NCBI RefSeq assembly: GCF_001297705.1
Contig: NZ_LIRF01000004.1
Span: forward strand, 310,001 to 374,000
Reading direction: 5' to 3'
DNA length: 64,000 nucleotides
Source: Chryseobacterium sp. ERMR1:04
Lineage (GTDB): Bacteria; Bacteroidota; Bacteroidia; Flavobacteriales; Weeksellaceae
Program-made: the position numbers and the translations under genes
Notes under the pieces: model-generated
The model's database searches: none
The model's input: the letters and a program-made list of their open reading frames with translations, nothing else
What the model was told of the DNA's origin: nothing
Shown here: piece after piece, positions 17,857-26,208 of the stretch
Position numbering within the stretch: position 1 is the first letter of the stretch
Layout: the number at the start of each line of letters is the position of its first letter

Positions 17857-18855
17857 CTAGTATTCTAATACGGTTCCCGCCCATGAGTATCCTACACCAA
17901 AACCAGCAAGCATAATCTTTTTTCCTTCTGTTTTCCCTTCTTTCATTGCTTCAGAAAGTGCAATTGGAATTGTTGAGGAAACAGTATTCCCTACTTTATT
18001 CATGTAATAATAGAATTTTTCCTCTTCAATTTTCATTTTCTTTCTCAAGAAATCCATCATATACTTATTAGCTTGATGAAAAACGAATAAATCAATATCT
18101 GATTTTTCAAGATTATTTTTTTCTAATGTCTGTTGGGTAAGCTTAGGTACATTATTTTGAGTAAAATTAAAGATCTTCGAGCCATTCATATAAAGATAAT
18201 CAGAATGTATTTCCGCTCCATTTTCATCTTCTGATACCAAATCCAATTTATCCTTATATTTCATTCCCCCGGTTTTTACCATAAGGTTTTCTGCACCTTT
18301 ACCATCTGTTCCTAAAACAAATTCTTTAATTTCGGCTAAACCATCTGTAGATACTAATGTTGCTGCCGCTGCATCTCCAAATATGGTTTTGTTACCTTTA
18401 TCTTTTGGATTAAGATGCTTTGTATATGTTTCAGACGTTAAAAGAAGTACATTTTTTGCTAGTCCGGCAATAATCAATCCTTTAGCTAAACCTAAACCAT
18501 AGACATATCCTGAGCAGCCAAGGTTAAAATCAATTGCTCCAGAATTGGTAGGTATATTGAGGTTATTCTGTATAACACAAGCAGTTGTCGGTAAAAAATA
18601 ATCAGGACTTTGCGTGCAAAGCATTACAAAATCAATTTCTGATGGATCTATATTCCATTCTTTAAAAAGATTTAATGCTGCTTTTTCAGCCATACTTCCT
18701 GCTGTTTCATCTTTGGCAGCTATATGCCTTTCATCAATTCCAACTTTTTCTGCTATCTTATCAACCGACCACTCAGGAAAATCTTTTACAAGATCCTGAT
18801 TGGTGTAAATTTTTTCCGGCAAATAATACGAAATAGCTTTTATATATGCTTTCAT
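17857..18855 (-). CDS. 3-oxoacyl-ACP synthase III-like enzyme (FabH family)
   Basis: The 332-residue protein is a thiolase-fold ketoacyl synthase with the full catalytic triad: Cys114 in NLGCSGYVYG, His260 in FHQANKYM, and Asn290 in VGNTVSS. FabH-type enzymes condense acyl-CoA with malonyl-ACP in one step. It sits among sugar genes with its own ACP and SDR. It is therefore unlikely to be the housekeeping FabH and more likely makes a short acyl chain for the polysaccharide. I use the ATG at 18853-18855 (MKAYIKAISYYLPEK), 5 bp after the SDR stop; the longer frame would overlap the SDR. Confidence 0.88.
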   Translation of the reverse strand: MKAYIKAISYYLPEKIYTNQDLVKDFPEWSVDKIAEKVGIDERHIAAKDETAGSMAEKAALNLFKEWNIDPSEIDFVMLCTQSPDYFLPTTACVIQNNLNIPTNSGAIDFNLGCSGYVYGLGLAKGLIIAGLAKNVLLLTSETYTKHLNPKDKGNKTIFGDAAAATLVSTDGLAEIKEFVLGTDGKGAENLMVKTGGMKYKDKLDLVSEDENGAEIHSDYLYMNGSKIFNFTQNNVPKLTQQTLEKNNLEKSDIDLFVFHQANKYMMDFLRKKMKIEEEKFYYYMNKVGNTVSSTIPIALSEAMKEGKTEGKKIMLAGFGVGYSWAGTVLEY

Positions 18856-18860
18856 TATGT

Positions 18861-19607
18861 TTATTTTAATGTAAAACCTCCATCTATTAAAAGGCTGGAA
18901 CCAGTAACCCAAGCACTTGCTTCTGAAAGTAAATAAATTACTGCATATGCAACATCTTCAGGCTTCCCATATCTTTTCAAAGGATAGTTTTCTAAATCTT
19001 CTTTTATCTGCTCTACCGACATTGCTTTCTGATAAAGCATGTCGGTAGCAATCATACCCGGATTGACCGTATTAACTCTTATATTTCTTGCAGACAATTC
19101 AAGGGCTATATTTTCGGACAATGAGTTGAGTGCACCTTTAGAAGAGGAATAAGCTGTATTTCCTACTGAGGAACAATAGTTTCCTGAAATTGAAGAAATA
19201 AAGACAATAGATGCCCCTTTTCCAATTTTTTTATGATGTAACAATTCTTTTGTAAACATTGCCGGTGCAAAAAAATTCACCCCCATAACTTCCTCCAAAA
19301 TATCCGAACTCATCAATTTAAACGGAACTCTTTTTAAAATGCCGGCCGCATTTACCAATCCGTCTATAAAGGGTAAAGTATTTATTACCACTTGAATATC
19401 TTCCTTCGAGGTTAATTCAGCAGAAAACATCTGATGATCGTCTCCTTCCAGATCATTATATGTTTCTCTTAATCTTTCTTCATTTCTACCAAGAATAATC
19501 AATTTAGCACCCATTTTTGAGCACTCAATTGCAATAGACTTTCCAATTCCGGATGATGCACCTGTAACTAGAATTGATTTTCCAGCAAGAGAAAATGGAT
19601 TATGCAT
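18861..19607 (-). CDS. Short-chain dehydrogenase/reductase, FabG-like
   Basis: This classical SDR of 248 residues has TGASSGIGKSIA (cofactor loop), NAAG, catalytic Ser in ISSISG, Tyr-x-x-x-Lys in TAYSSSKGALN, and VNPGMIATDM. The pattern is close to 3-oxoacyl-ACP reductases, which reduce the keto group formed by a condensing enzyme to a 3-hydroxyacyl group. It starts exactly next to the ACP stop (19607/19608) and precedes the ketoacyl synthase, so it most likely reduces the product of that synthase on the dedicated ACP. Action on a sugar or another keto acid cannot be excluded. Confidence 0.87.
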   Translation of the reverse strand: MHNPFSLAGKSILVTGASSGIGKSIAIECSKMGAKLIILGRNEERLRETYNDLEGDDHQMFSAELTSKEDIQVVINTLPFIDGLVNAAGILKRVPFKLMSSDILEEVMGVNFFAPAMFTKELLHHKKIGKGASIVFISSISGNYCSSVGNTAYSSSKGALNSLSENIALELSARNIRVNTVNPGMIATDMLYQKAMSVEQIKEDLENYPLKRYGKPEDVAYAVIYLLSEASAWVTGSSLLIDGGFTLK

Positions 19608-19835
19608 TTATTTCTTACTTAGAATATCAAACAAGTCCTGTATAGTCTCACTATTTCTGATGTCTTCACCTGTTACTTCTTTCTCATACTCTTCATCTGC
19701 CATAGCAATGATTGAAAGAGCAAGCATAGAAGACCATTCATCAAGATTTTTAAATTTTGTTTCTGCTGAAAATTCGGACGTATCCGTATCGTCAAATTGT
19801 TCTGAAAATTTTAAAATAAAATTTGTAATATTCAT
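19608..19835 (-). CDS. Dedicated acyl carrier protein
   Basis: This is a 75-residue acidic protein with the four-helix ACP pattern. The phosphopantetheine site is read as Ser36 in LDEWSSMLAL: the usual Asp-Ser-Leu is Ser-Ser-Met here. The surrounding hydrophobic pattern and the later acidic helix (EVTGEDIRNSETIQDLFDIL) fit ACPs of secondary acyl pathways. I chose the ATG at 19833-19835 (MNITNFILKF). It heads the ACP, SDR, ketoacyl synthase, GNAT and deacetylase run of tightly packed genes. It is probably charged by a phosphopantetheinyl transferase encoded elsewhere. Confidence 0.85.
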   Translation of the reverse strand: MNITNFILKFSEQFDDTDTSEFSAETKFKNLDEWSSMLALSIIAMADEEYEKEVTGEDIRNSETIQDLFDILSKK

Positions 19836-19877
19836 ATTATATATTTTTTTTAATTTTAGAAGCAAAAATACTAATTA

Positions 19878-21107
19878 TTAATTTAGTTCTTCAATCGCCT
19901 CTATTAGATTATTCATACATTTTTGTTTTGTAAAATAAGCATCAAAATAGGCTTTACCATTGGCTCCAAGTGAAGCCAGCTGATCAGAATTCTGAGCTAT
20001 TTTATTCTGAATTAAATTTACCAATCCGTCTACATCTTCAGGGTTCATTATATATCCGCAATCGGCTTCTTTTATTACATCTGCTGCTGCACCTTCAATA
20101 AAACCTAATACTGGTTTTCCAGCTGCCATATAGGATTGTAATCTTGCAGGCACCACTTTCTTTAGATCATCATATTTATTGTTAAGGCTTAAAAGCATAA
20201 TATCTGCATTTTCATAAAAAGCAGGCATTGTTTCAATTGGATGTTTTCCCATTAAGAAAACACTATTTTGAAGAGAATTTTCTTTTACAAAGTTTTCCAT
20301 CCATACTTTTTTACTTCCATCTCCCAATATAATCCATCTTACATTTTCACTTTTTAGCTTCAACGCGGCATACATTATATTTTCTAAATTCTGAGAAACA
20401 CCTAGGTTTCCAGCCAACATTATTTTAAAGCCATCTGGTAGTTGCGGAATTTCATGCTCTATAGTATCTTGAAACGATTCTTCTGCCCAGTTAGGAAAAT
20501 ATTGTATCTTTTTTTCATCTGCCGTTCTTTCCAAAACAGATTCTTTAAATCCTTTAGAACTGATAAGAATTTTATCACTGTTTCTGTAACTGAAATCCAC
20601 ATATTTTCCCAGCAAAGAAATAATTGCTTTATTATCAATTCCTGATCCCGATATAAATGCATCTGGCCATAAATCCAACACCCAAAGTATTAATGGTTTT
20701 TTTTGCATTTTTTTTACAATAATTGCAGGAAGAGTTTGAGTAATAGGCGATACCTGATGAACAAAAATAGAATCGAATTTTTTAAAAAAACTAAGATAAA
20801 TCGCCCAAAGCGAACCAAAAAACATAAAGCTTAAATAAGTTAAAGGCAGTAAAAATTTAGTATACTTTTTACCTCTAGGTATTTGCAGACATCTGTATAT
20901 CTTTACCCCATCTATTGTCTCAATTCTTCTTTTAAACAATCCATATCCAGGATAATATTTCCCTTGAGGATAATTTGGAATCCCTGTTAATACCGTTACA
21001 TCATAGCCTTTTTTTTTCAGTTCAAATGCAATATCATTACTTTTGAAATTTTCCGGATAAAAATTCTGGGTAACCAGCAATACCCTCTTTTTCGTTATTT
21101 GCTCCAC
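19878..21107 (-). CDS. Glycosyltransferase family 4, WbuB-like (putative L-FucNAc transferase)
   Basis: The 409-residue GT-B glycosyltransferase opens with VLLVTQNFYPENFKSNDIA and TGIPNYPQGKYYPGYGLFKRR, a combination typical of WbuB-type enzymes. The C-terminal donor-binding half has MLAGNLGVSQNLENI and PARLQSYMAAGKPVLGFIEGAAADVI. It should act at the cytoplasmic membrane on lipid-linked intermediates. Its start overlaps the wecB/capG-like gene by 13 bp. WbuB homologues commonly accompany the L-FucNAc genes, so UDP-L-FucNAc is the likely donor. The family is clear; the donor is inferred from linkage. Confidence 0.88.
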   Translation of the reverse strand: MEQITKKRVLLVTQNFYPENFKSNDIAFELKKKGYDVTVLTGIPNYPQGKYYPGYGLFKRRIETIDGVKIYRCLQIPRGKKYTKFLLPLTYLSFMFFGSLWAIYLSFFKKFDSIFVHQVSPITQTLPAIIVKKMQKKPLILWVLDLWPDAFISGSGIDNKAIISLLGKYVDFSYRNSDKILISSKGFKESVLERTADEKKIQYFPNWAEESFQDTIEHEIPQLPDGFKIMLAGNLGVSQNLENIMYAALKLKSENVRWIILGDGSKKVWMENFVKENSLQNSVFLMGKHPIETMPAFYENADIMLLSLNNKYDDLKKVVPARLQSYMAAGKPVLGFIEGAAADVIKEADCGYIMNPEDVDGLVNLIQNKIAQNSDQLASLGANGKAYFDAYFTKQKCMNNLIEAIEELN

Positions 21108-22228
21108 ACTACTCTATTAATATAGTCTGTATAACTTAAAATTATTCTTACCACTTTTTCAGAAACATTTGGCATAGAATAATCTGCTACAGGTCTGTAG
21201 TTTCTCTCTTTACCTACTTTTTGCTGTTGAAGCTGCGTTAGTCCTTGTAAAATTCTTTCAGGTGACATGCCTACCATCATTACAGATGCTTCCTCCATTG
21301 CTTCCGGTCTTTCGTGAGCATCTCTGATATTTAGCGCTCTGAAATTTAAAATAGAGGATTCTTCAGAGATTGTTCCAGAATCAGATAAAACAGCATAACT
21401 TCTCATTTGAAGAGCATTATAATCATGGAAACCAAGTGGTTTTAAAAATTGAATTTCCGGTCTTACCTCAACTTGTTTTTTATCAATCATATTTCTGGTC
21501 CTCGGATGAGTAGAAACAATGATTGGATAACCAAATTTTTCAGCAATAGCATTAAGACTTTCCATTAAGCCATTAAAATTCTTTTCTGAATTAATATTTT
21601 CCTCTCTGTGAGATGAAACTACAAAATATTTCCCTTCTTCTAAATTCAAGCGGTTTAAGACATCCGAACTCTCAATTTGTGGTAAATAATGATTTAATAC
21701 CTCAAACATTGGAGAACCCGTCTTAATAATTCTATCTGCAGGAAGCCCTTCTCTCAACAAATATTCTCTTGCAATATCAGAATATGTCATATTAACATCT
21801 GATGTATGATCTACAATTTTTCTGTTCGTTTCCTCTGGTACTCTCTGATCAAAACATCTGTTTCCGGCTTCCATGTGGAAAATCGGGATTTGTCTTTTCT
21901 TAGCAGGAATTGCACAAAGACAAGAATTCGTATCTCCTAAAACTAAAAATGCATCAGGTTGTAATTCTTCCAAAAGCGGATCTATTTTAATTAAAATATT
22001 CCCCACGGTTTCTGTCGCTGTTTTTCCTGCCGCTTCTAAAAAATGGTCAGGTTTACGAAGTCCCAGATCTTCAAAAAAGATCTGATTAAGCTCGTAATCA
22101 TAATTTTGACCTGTATGAACGATAATATGTTCAACAGCTTTAGAAGCATCCAAAGCTGATAGTACTCTTGAGAGTCTAATAATTTCGGGACGAGTGCCTA
22201 CGACCGTCATTACTTTCAATTTTTTCAT
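21095..22228 (-). CDS. capG: UDP-N-acetylglucosamine 2-epimerase-type enzyme, CapG/FnlC (UDP-L-FucNAc synthesis)
   Basis: This non-hydrolysing 2-epimerase of 377 residues has VVGTRPEIIRLSRVLSALD, VHTGQNYDYELNQIFFEDL, LVLGDTNSCLCA, HMEAGNRCFDQRVPEETNRKI and SDSGTISEESSIL. The GNRCFD variant of the active-site loop and the linkage to capE and capF point to the last step of UDP-L-FucNAc synthesis (UDP-L-PneNAc or UDP-L-TalNAc type intermediate to UDP-L-FucNAc) rather than to housekeeping UDP-ManNAc formation. It is co-transcribed with capF (20 bp gap) and overlaps the glycosyltransferase that follows. Confidence 0.9.
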   Translation of the reverse strand: MKKLKVMTVVGTRPEIIRLSRVLSALDASKAVEHIIVHTGQNYDYELNQIFFEDLGLRKPDHFLEAAGKTATETVGNILIKIDPLLEELQPDAFLVLGDTNSCLCAIPAKKRQIPIFHMEAGNRCFDQRVPEETNRKIVDHTSDVNMTYSDIAREYLLREGLPADRIIKTGSPMFEVLNHYLPQIESSDVLNRLNLEEGKYFVVSSHREENINSEKNFNGLMESLNAIAEKFGYPIIVSTHPRTRNMIDKKQVEVRPEIQFLKPLGFHDYNALQMRSYAVLSDSGTISEESSILNFRALNIRDAHERPEAMEEASVMMVGMSPERILQGLTQLQQQKVGKERNYRPVADYSMPNVSEKVVRIILSYTDYINRVVWSK

Positions 22229-22248
22229 CTTAATATTTTAAAATTTGT

Positions 22249-23370
22249 CTAAACATCCAAAAAATAAGTGTCTGCGTCTTCTGAATTAAAAGGTTCATTT
22301 ATCCAAAAAATTGTATATAATTCTTCTTCTCCTATATTTTTGATATTGTGGGTGTACCAAATCGGCATATCTACATAGGCAGGCTCATTTCCATCTAAAT
22401 AATAATCAAAAACTTCTCCTGTATCTATTTTTCTTAATTGTATTAACGCCTTCCCTTTAATCACAGAAAATCTTTCTATTTTTCTTGTATGGAAATGATT
22501 TCCTCTCGTAATTCCTGGAACTGTAGTGGAAAATGAACATTGTCCGCCAATTCCCAATCTGATTATCTCTACAAATGCCCCTCTGGGATCTATATGTTGG
22601 GGAAACTTAACCGGATAATGATTTTTAATATCAAAATAACAACGGAAAGTATTAAAAAGATTTAAATCAAATCTGCTGGCCAAAACAGGAATTTCTCCGT
22701 TGTCAAAGTATAAATTCTTATAATTTTCTAGTTTCAGAAGTACTTCAGAAACTTTATTTACAGAAGTACTTGACACTTCATATAATATATTAGATTCCTC
22801 ACTTTCAATTTGGCTGATAATTTCCTGAACAAGTTCTCCTACATAAATTAACTTCACTTCGCCGTCATTATCAATCCCAGGAGTTTGACCATGTGTAAGT
22901 TTATAACAAAAAGTAGCAATAAAAGAATTATAATTTGGCTTCCCAAAAGGTCCGAAAACATTAGGAATTACCATCCCTGTAAATTTCCCACCAGATGTTT
23001 CTGCCCAATTGGCAAGCAATTCTCGCCCTTCCTTTTTGGATTTCCCATATAAATTATCTTTTTCCTCCTGTGAAGAGGATGAAAAGAGAATATGGGATTT
23101 AGAATTTGTTTTTTCTAGAGAACCTATTAATTTTTTAACAAGATCAATATTATTATTATAAATAACTTCTGGATCAGGATGACGGTTCATTGCAGCGAGA
23201 TGAATAATCACATCACATTGTGCGACAAATTCATCTAATTTTTCTTGATTATCAAAAAATTCTCTTTCGAAGTTTATTCTTTCGAACTTATCCGGATATA
23301 AACCTAATGTATTATATAAATGTGATCCAACGAAACCATTTTGCCCCGTGATACCTATTTTTTTCATCAT
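22249..23370 (-). CDS. capF: Bifunctional epimerase/reductase CapF (SDR plus cupin; UDP-L-FucNAc synthesis)
   Basis: The N-terminal ~245 residues are an extended SDR (IGITGQNGFVGSHLYNTLG, VIIHLAAMNRHPDPEVIY, LYGKSKKEGRELL). The C-terminal ~125 residues are a cupin (HIDPRGAFVEII, GITRGNHFHTRKIERFSVIKG, MPIWYTHNIKNIGEE) with metal-binding His. This two-domain architecture is diagnostic of CapF/FnlB, in which the cupin epimerises and the SDR reduces the CapE product. Two adjacent ATGs are possible (23370 or 23367), and the start overlaps the preceding cupin gene by 4 bp. All three enzymes for UDP-L-FucNAc are present here. Confidence 0.93.
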   Translation of the reverse strand: MMKKIGITGQNGFVGSHLYNTLGLYPDKFERINFEREFFDNQEKLDEFVAQCDVIIHLAAMNRHPDPEVIYNNNIDLVKKLIGSLEKTNSKSHILFSSSSQEEKDNLYGKSKKEGRELLANWAETSGGKFTGMVIPNVFGPFGKPNYNSFIATFCYKLTHGQTPGIDNDGEVKLIYVGELVQEIISQIESEESNILYEVSSTSVNKVSEVLLKLENYKNLYFDNGEIPVLASRFDLNLFNTFRCYFDIKNHYPVKFPQHIDPRGAFVEIIRLGIGGQCSFSTTVPGITRGNHFHTRKIERFSVIKGKALIQLRKIDTGEVFDYYLDGNEPAYVDMPIWYTHNIKNIGEEELYTIFWINEPFNSEDADTYFLDV

Positions 23371-23792
23371 TTTAATTTTTCAAAATAATTTATTTCAAAA
23401 CGATATTCATCTTTTACTTCTCCTAATGAATAATCTGCCATTACCATCAATTTTGAGCCATCATCTTTCGCTTGAACTGCAGTAGCGAATCCTTTTGGAA
23501 TGTGAAGGACATTAAGTTGTTGACTCTTTAGTTCAAATTCTAATATTTCAACTTCTTTATTTGGATTATCCCAATTATCTATTTTCAGTAATCTTATAAT
23601 AAAGCTTCCTTGTACTGCACTAAACCATCGTTGTTCTATTTGATGCCCCGTCCATCCTCTGATAAAATCTATATCTTTATTTTCAATAAAATAGATTCTT
23701 TTTATTTCAGAGGCATCAAAATTATTATTGAAAAATAAATTTCCTCTTTCATCAGAATATTTTCCACCTTCAATAATTCTAGGAATACTCAT
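23367..23792 (-). CDS. WxcM/FdtA-like cupin protein
   Basis: The 141-residue single-domain cupin has IPRIIEGGKYSDERGNLFF, RGWTGHQIEQRWFSAVQGSFIIRLL and LNVLHIPKGFATAVQA, matching the WxcM-like/FdtA family. Members include 3,4-ketoisomerases of dTDP-sugars, though many remain uncharacterised. It is inserted between capE (9 bp away) and capF (4 bp overlap), an order seen in related capsule clusters. Since CapF already has a cupin, the added protein may modify or assist that pathway, or act on another keto sugar of the locus. The family is fairly clear and the reaction is unknown. Confidence 0.8.
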   Translation of the reverse strand: MSIPRIIEGGKYSDERGNLFFNNNFDASEIKRIYFIENKDIDFIRGWTGHQIEQRWFSAVQGSFIIRLLKIDNWDNPNKEVEILEFELKSQQLNVLHIPKGFATAVQAKDDGSKLMVMADYSLGEVKDEYRFEINYFEKLK

Positions 23793-23801
23793 AAAAAATT
23801 A

Positions 23802-24836
23802 TTAATCAGGATATTGCATTACATCTTCTCCTAAAATTTCTTTTCTTATTAAGGGAAGTTTCAATAAAAGTTCTTTCATTCCTTCTACGTCTTCTTGTTT
23901 CGTATTATGAGAATGGTAATCTTCTATTTTAGAAATATCTTCTAATCCTTCTGAAAAATACTGAGCATAATTTAAATCTCTATTATCGGCTGGTATTCTA
24001 TAAAAGTCCCCCATATCTTCAGCCTTAATCATTTCTTCTCTTGTACAAAGTGTTTCATACAATTTTTCACCATGTCTAGTCCCGATAATTGTTATAGGGT
24101 TTTCAGCTTTAAACATTTCTTTTATTGCTTGAGCTAAATCTCCGATAGTTCCGGCAGGAGCTTTATTTACAAATAAATCACCAGAATTTCCATGTTCAAA
24201 AGCAAACAGGACCAAATCTACAGCTTCCTCCAATGACATTAAAAATCTTGTCATATTTGGGTCTGTTATTGTGATAGATTCCCCATTTTTAATTTGTTTT
24301 ACAAATAAAGGAATTACAGAGCCTCTTGAAGCCATTACATTCCCATATCTAGTAAGACAAACGGTGGTATTTTCTAAATTTCTGGAAGCAGCAACTGCCA
24401 CTTTTTCCATCATTGCCTTAGAAATTCCCATTGCATTAATAGGATATGCCGCTTTATCTGTACTTAAGCAAATAACTTTTTTCACATCATTTGAAGCTGC
24501 TGCATCAATAACATTTTGTGTTCCTTCTACATTCGTCTTTACAGCCTGCATCGGAAAAAATTCACAAGATGGAACTTGTTTCAAAGCTGCAGCATGAAAA
24601 ACATAATCAACCCCTCTCATGGCAGGCTCAATACTTCTATAATCTCTCACATCACCAATATAGAATTTCAGTTTATCACTTTTAAACTGATTTCTCATAT
24701 CATCTTGCTTTTTTTCGTCACGAGAAAAAATCCGTATTTCTTTAAAATGGTCTGTATGAATGAATTTCCTTAAAACAGCCGTTCCGAATGAACCTGTTCC
24801 GCCGGTGATAAGGAGGGTTTTATTTTTGATTTGCAT
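23802..24836 (-). CDS. capE: UDP-GlcNAc 4,6-dehydratase/5-epimerase CapE (FnlA/WbjB)
   Basis: CapE starts UDP-L-FucNAc synthesis by dehydrating UDP-GlcNAc with inversion at C5. The 344-residue extended SDR has TGGTGSFGTAVL, YIGDVRDYRSIEPAMRGVDYVFHAAALKQVPSCEFFP, and STDKAAYPINAMGISKAMMEK. In the last motif the usual catalytic Tyr is replaced by Met with Lys kept, a known feature of this dehydratase branch. RHGEKLYETL in the C-terminal third is also typical. It is the first gene of the FucNAc module and follows a 151-bp gap, so it may have its own promoter, though I saw no clear -7 box. Confidence 0.93.
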   Translation of the reverse strand: MQIKNKTLLITGGTGSFGTAVLRKFIHTDHFKEIRIFSRDEKKQDDMRNQFKSDKLKFYIGDVRDYRSIEPAMRGVDYVFHAAALKQVPSCEFFPMQAVKTNVEGTQNVIDAAASNDVKKVICLSTDKAAYPINAMGISKAMMEKVAVAASRNLENTTVCLTRYGNVMASRGSVIPLFVKQIKNGESITITDPNMTRFLMSLEEAVDLVLFAFEHGNSGDLFVNKAPAGTIGDLAQAIKEMFKAENPITIIGTRHGEKLYETLCTREEMIKAEDMGDFYRIPADNRDLNYAQYFSEGLEDISKIEDYHSHNTKQEDVEGMKELLLKLPLIRKEILGEDVMQYPD

Positions 24837-24987
24837 ATTGTATTTAATGTTTCGTGATATAAATGTACATATTCTAAAAAACGTATTCTTTACTGTACAA
24901 TAATTCTATTCTTTCTTTATACTAAGGAATAAAATGGTTTGGGTTTCAAAAAAGCTACCCCACTTTCTTTTATTTTAGAATAATGCT

Positions 24988-26208
24988 TTATATAGTACTT
25001 TCAAACAATTGTTTATATAAATTTATATATTGTTTAAAATTTATATTCTGATCAAAAAGTTTTTCAGCTCTCGATCTGCAATCTGTTTTAAAACTATTCT
25101 TATTACTCTTTAAATATCTTTCTGTAGCCTTTAATAGAGAATCTACATCATTCTTTTCAACAACCTCTCCAGTTTTATCATCAATACTTTCAGGACTTCC
25201 GCCTGATCTATAGGTTACAACAGGTGTACCACACGCCATAGCTTCAAGATTGGTCGTAGGAAATGTATCTTCTAATGTAGGATTTACAAAAACGTGAGCG
25301 CCATTGTAAAGTGCTACAAGTTCCTCTACATTATCTGTTCTTTGTAAACCTATAATTTTTTGAGGAAGTTTTTCTATCTGTTCTTTGGTAAGACCTACAA
25401 CAACTAATTTATAATCTTCAGAAAGCAATCCTGCCAATTTACTCAGTTCATTTAATCCCTTCCTAAAATCCCATACACTAGCAACTGCCAACACATATTT
25501 ACACTCCTGAAGACCATACTTTTTTAAGGTATCCTCAAAATTATTAATTATTTTAAACTTATTCAAATCAATCCCATTATGTATAACGACATCAGTATTA
25601 TTCTTTAAGAATGATCTTTTTACCAAACCTGACAACCATTCAGAAACCGGAACTAAAATAAGTTTCTCGGGTAAATTAAACATTGTTTTCTTTATGAAAA
25701 AATTGTTTTTAGAATTGTCAACATATGATTTGGGATAATTACTTATTTGAGCACAACTTCCACATTCATTCTCCCATTTATTGCAATTGATATATTCAAA
25801 ATGGACACAATGTCCTGTAAAAGACCAACAGTCATGCAGAGTCCATACTACGGGAATCTTTCTCTGCTGAATATAGGTAAATAACAATTCATAATTGATA
25901 TAATATCCATGGATATTATGAAGATGTATTATATCTGGTTGAATCTTATCCATCTTTTTAAGAAAATCTGCTGTGGCTTTTTTTGAATAAAGACCATGTT
26001 TATCTGTTAGACGGGAAAATAATGCATGTAAGATATTATCTGGTTTACTTCCTATTCTGATGTCGGTTGTATCTGGTTTTCCTGCATCTCTTCCATACGC
26101 AACGAAAGACTCCCATCCCTCGTTTAGAATTTCTTTTTCAATACCTTTAACAATCTTACCTGTAGAGCCAAAATTTGAAACTCCATTGATCTGTAAAACT
26201 CTTTTCAT
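24988..26208 (-). CDS. Glycosyltransferase family 4 (WcaC-like)
   Basis: The 406-residue GT-B enzyme has VLQINGVSNFGSTGKIVKGI at the start, IIHLHNIHGYYINYELLF, and WTLHDCWSFTGHCVHFE, a stretch shared with colanic-acid WcaC-type transferases. The donor domain holds NPTLEDTFPTTNLEAMACGTPVVTYRSGGSPESI. It has four closely spaced Cys residues (CVHFEYINCNKWENECGSC). It should add one sugar to the repeat unit on the cytoplasmic face. It shares one base with the upstream glycosyltransferase gene. Donor and acceptor are not predictable. Confidence 0.87.
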   Translation of the reverse strand: MKRVLQINGVSNFGSTGKIVKGIEKEILNEGWESFVAYGRDAGKPDTTDIRIGSKPDNILHALFSRLTDKHGLYSKKATADFLKKMDKIQPDIIHLHNIHGYYINYELLFTYIQQRKIPVVWTLHDCWSFTGHCVHFEYINCNKWENECGSCAQISNYPKSYVDNSKNNFFIKKTMFNLPEKLILVPVSEWLSGLVKRSFLKNNTDVVIHNGIDLNKFKIINNFEDTLKKYGLQECKYVLAVASVWDFRKGLNELSKLAGLLSEDYKLVVVGLTKEQIEKLPQKIIGLQRTDNVEELVALYNGAHVFVNPTLEDTFPTTNLEAMACGTPVVTYRSGGSPESIDDKTGEVVEKNDVDSLLKATERYLKSNKNSFKTDCRSRAEKLFDQNINFKQYINLYKQLFESTI

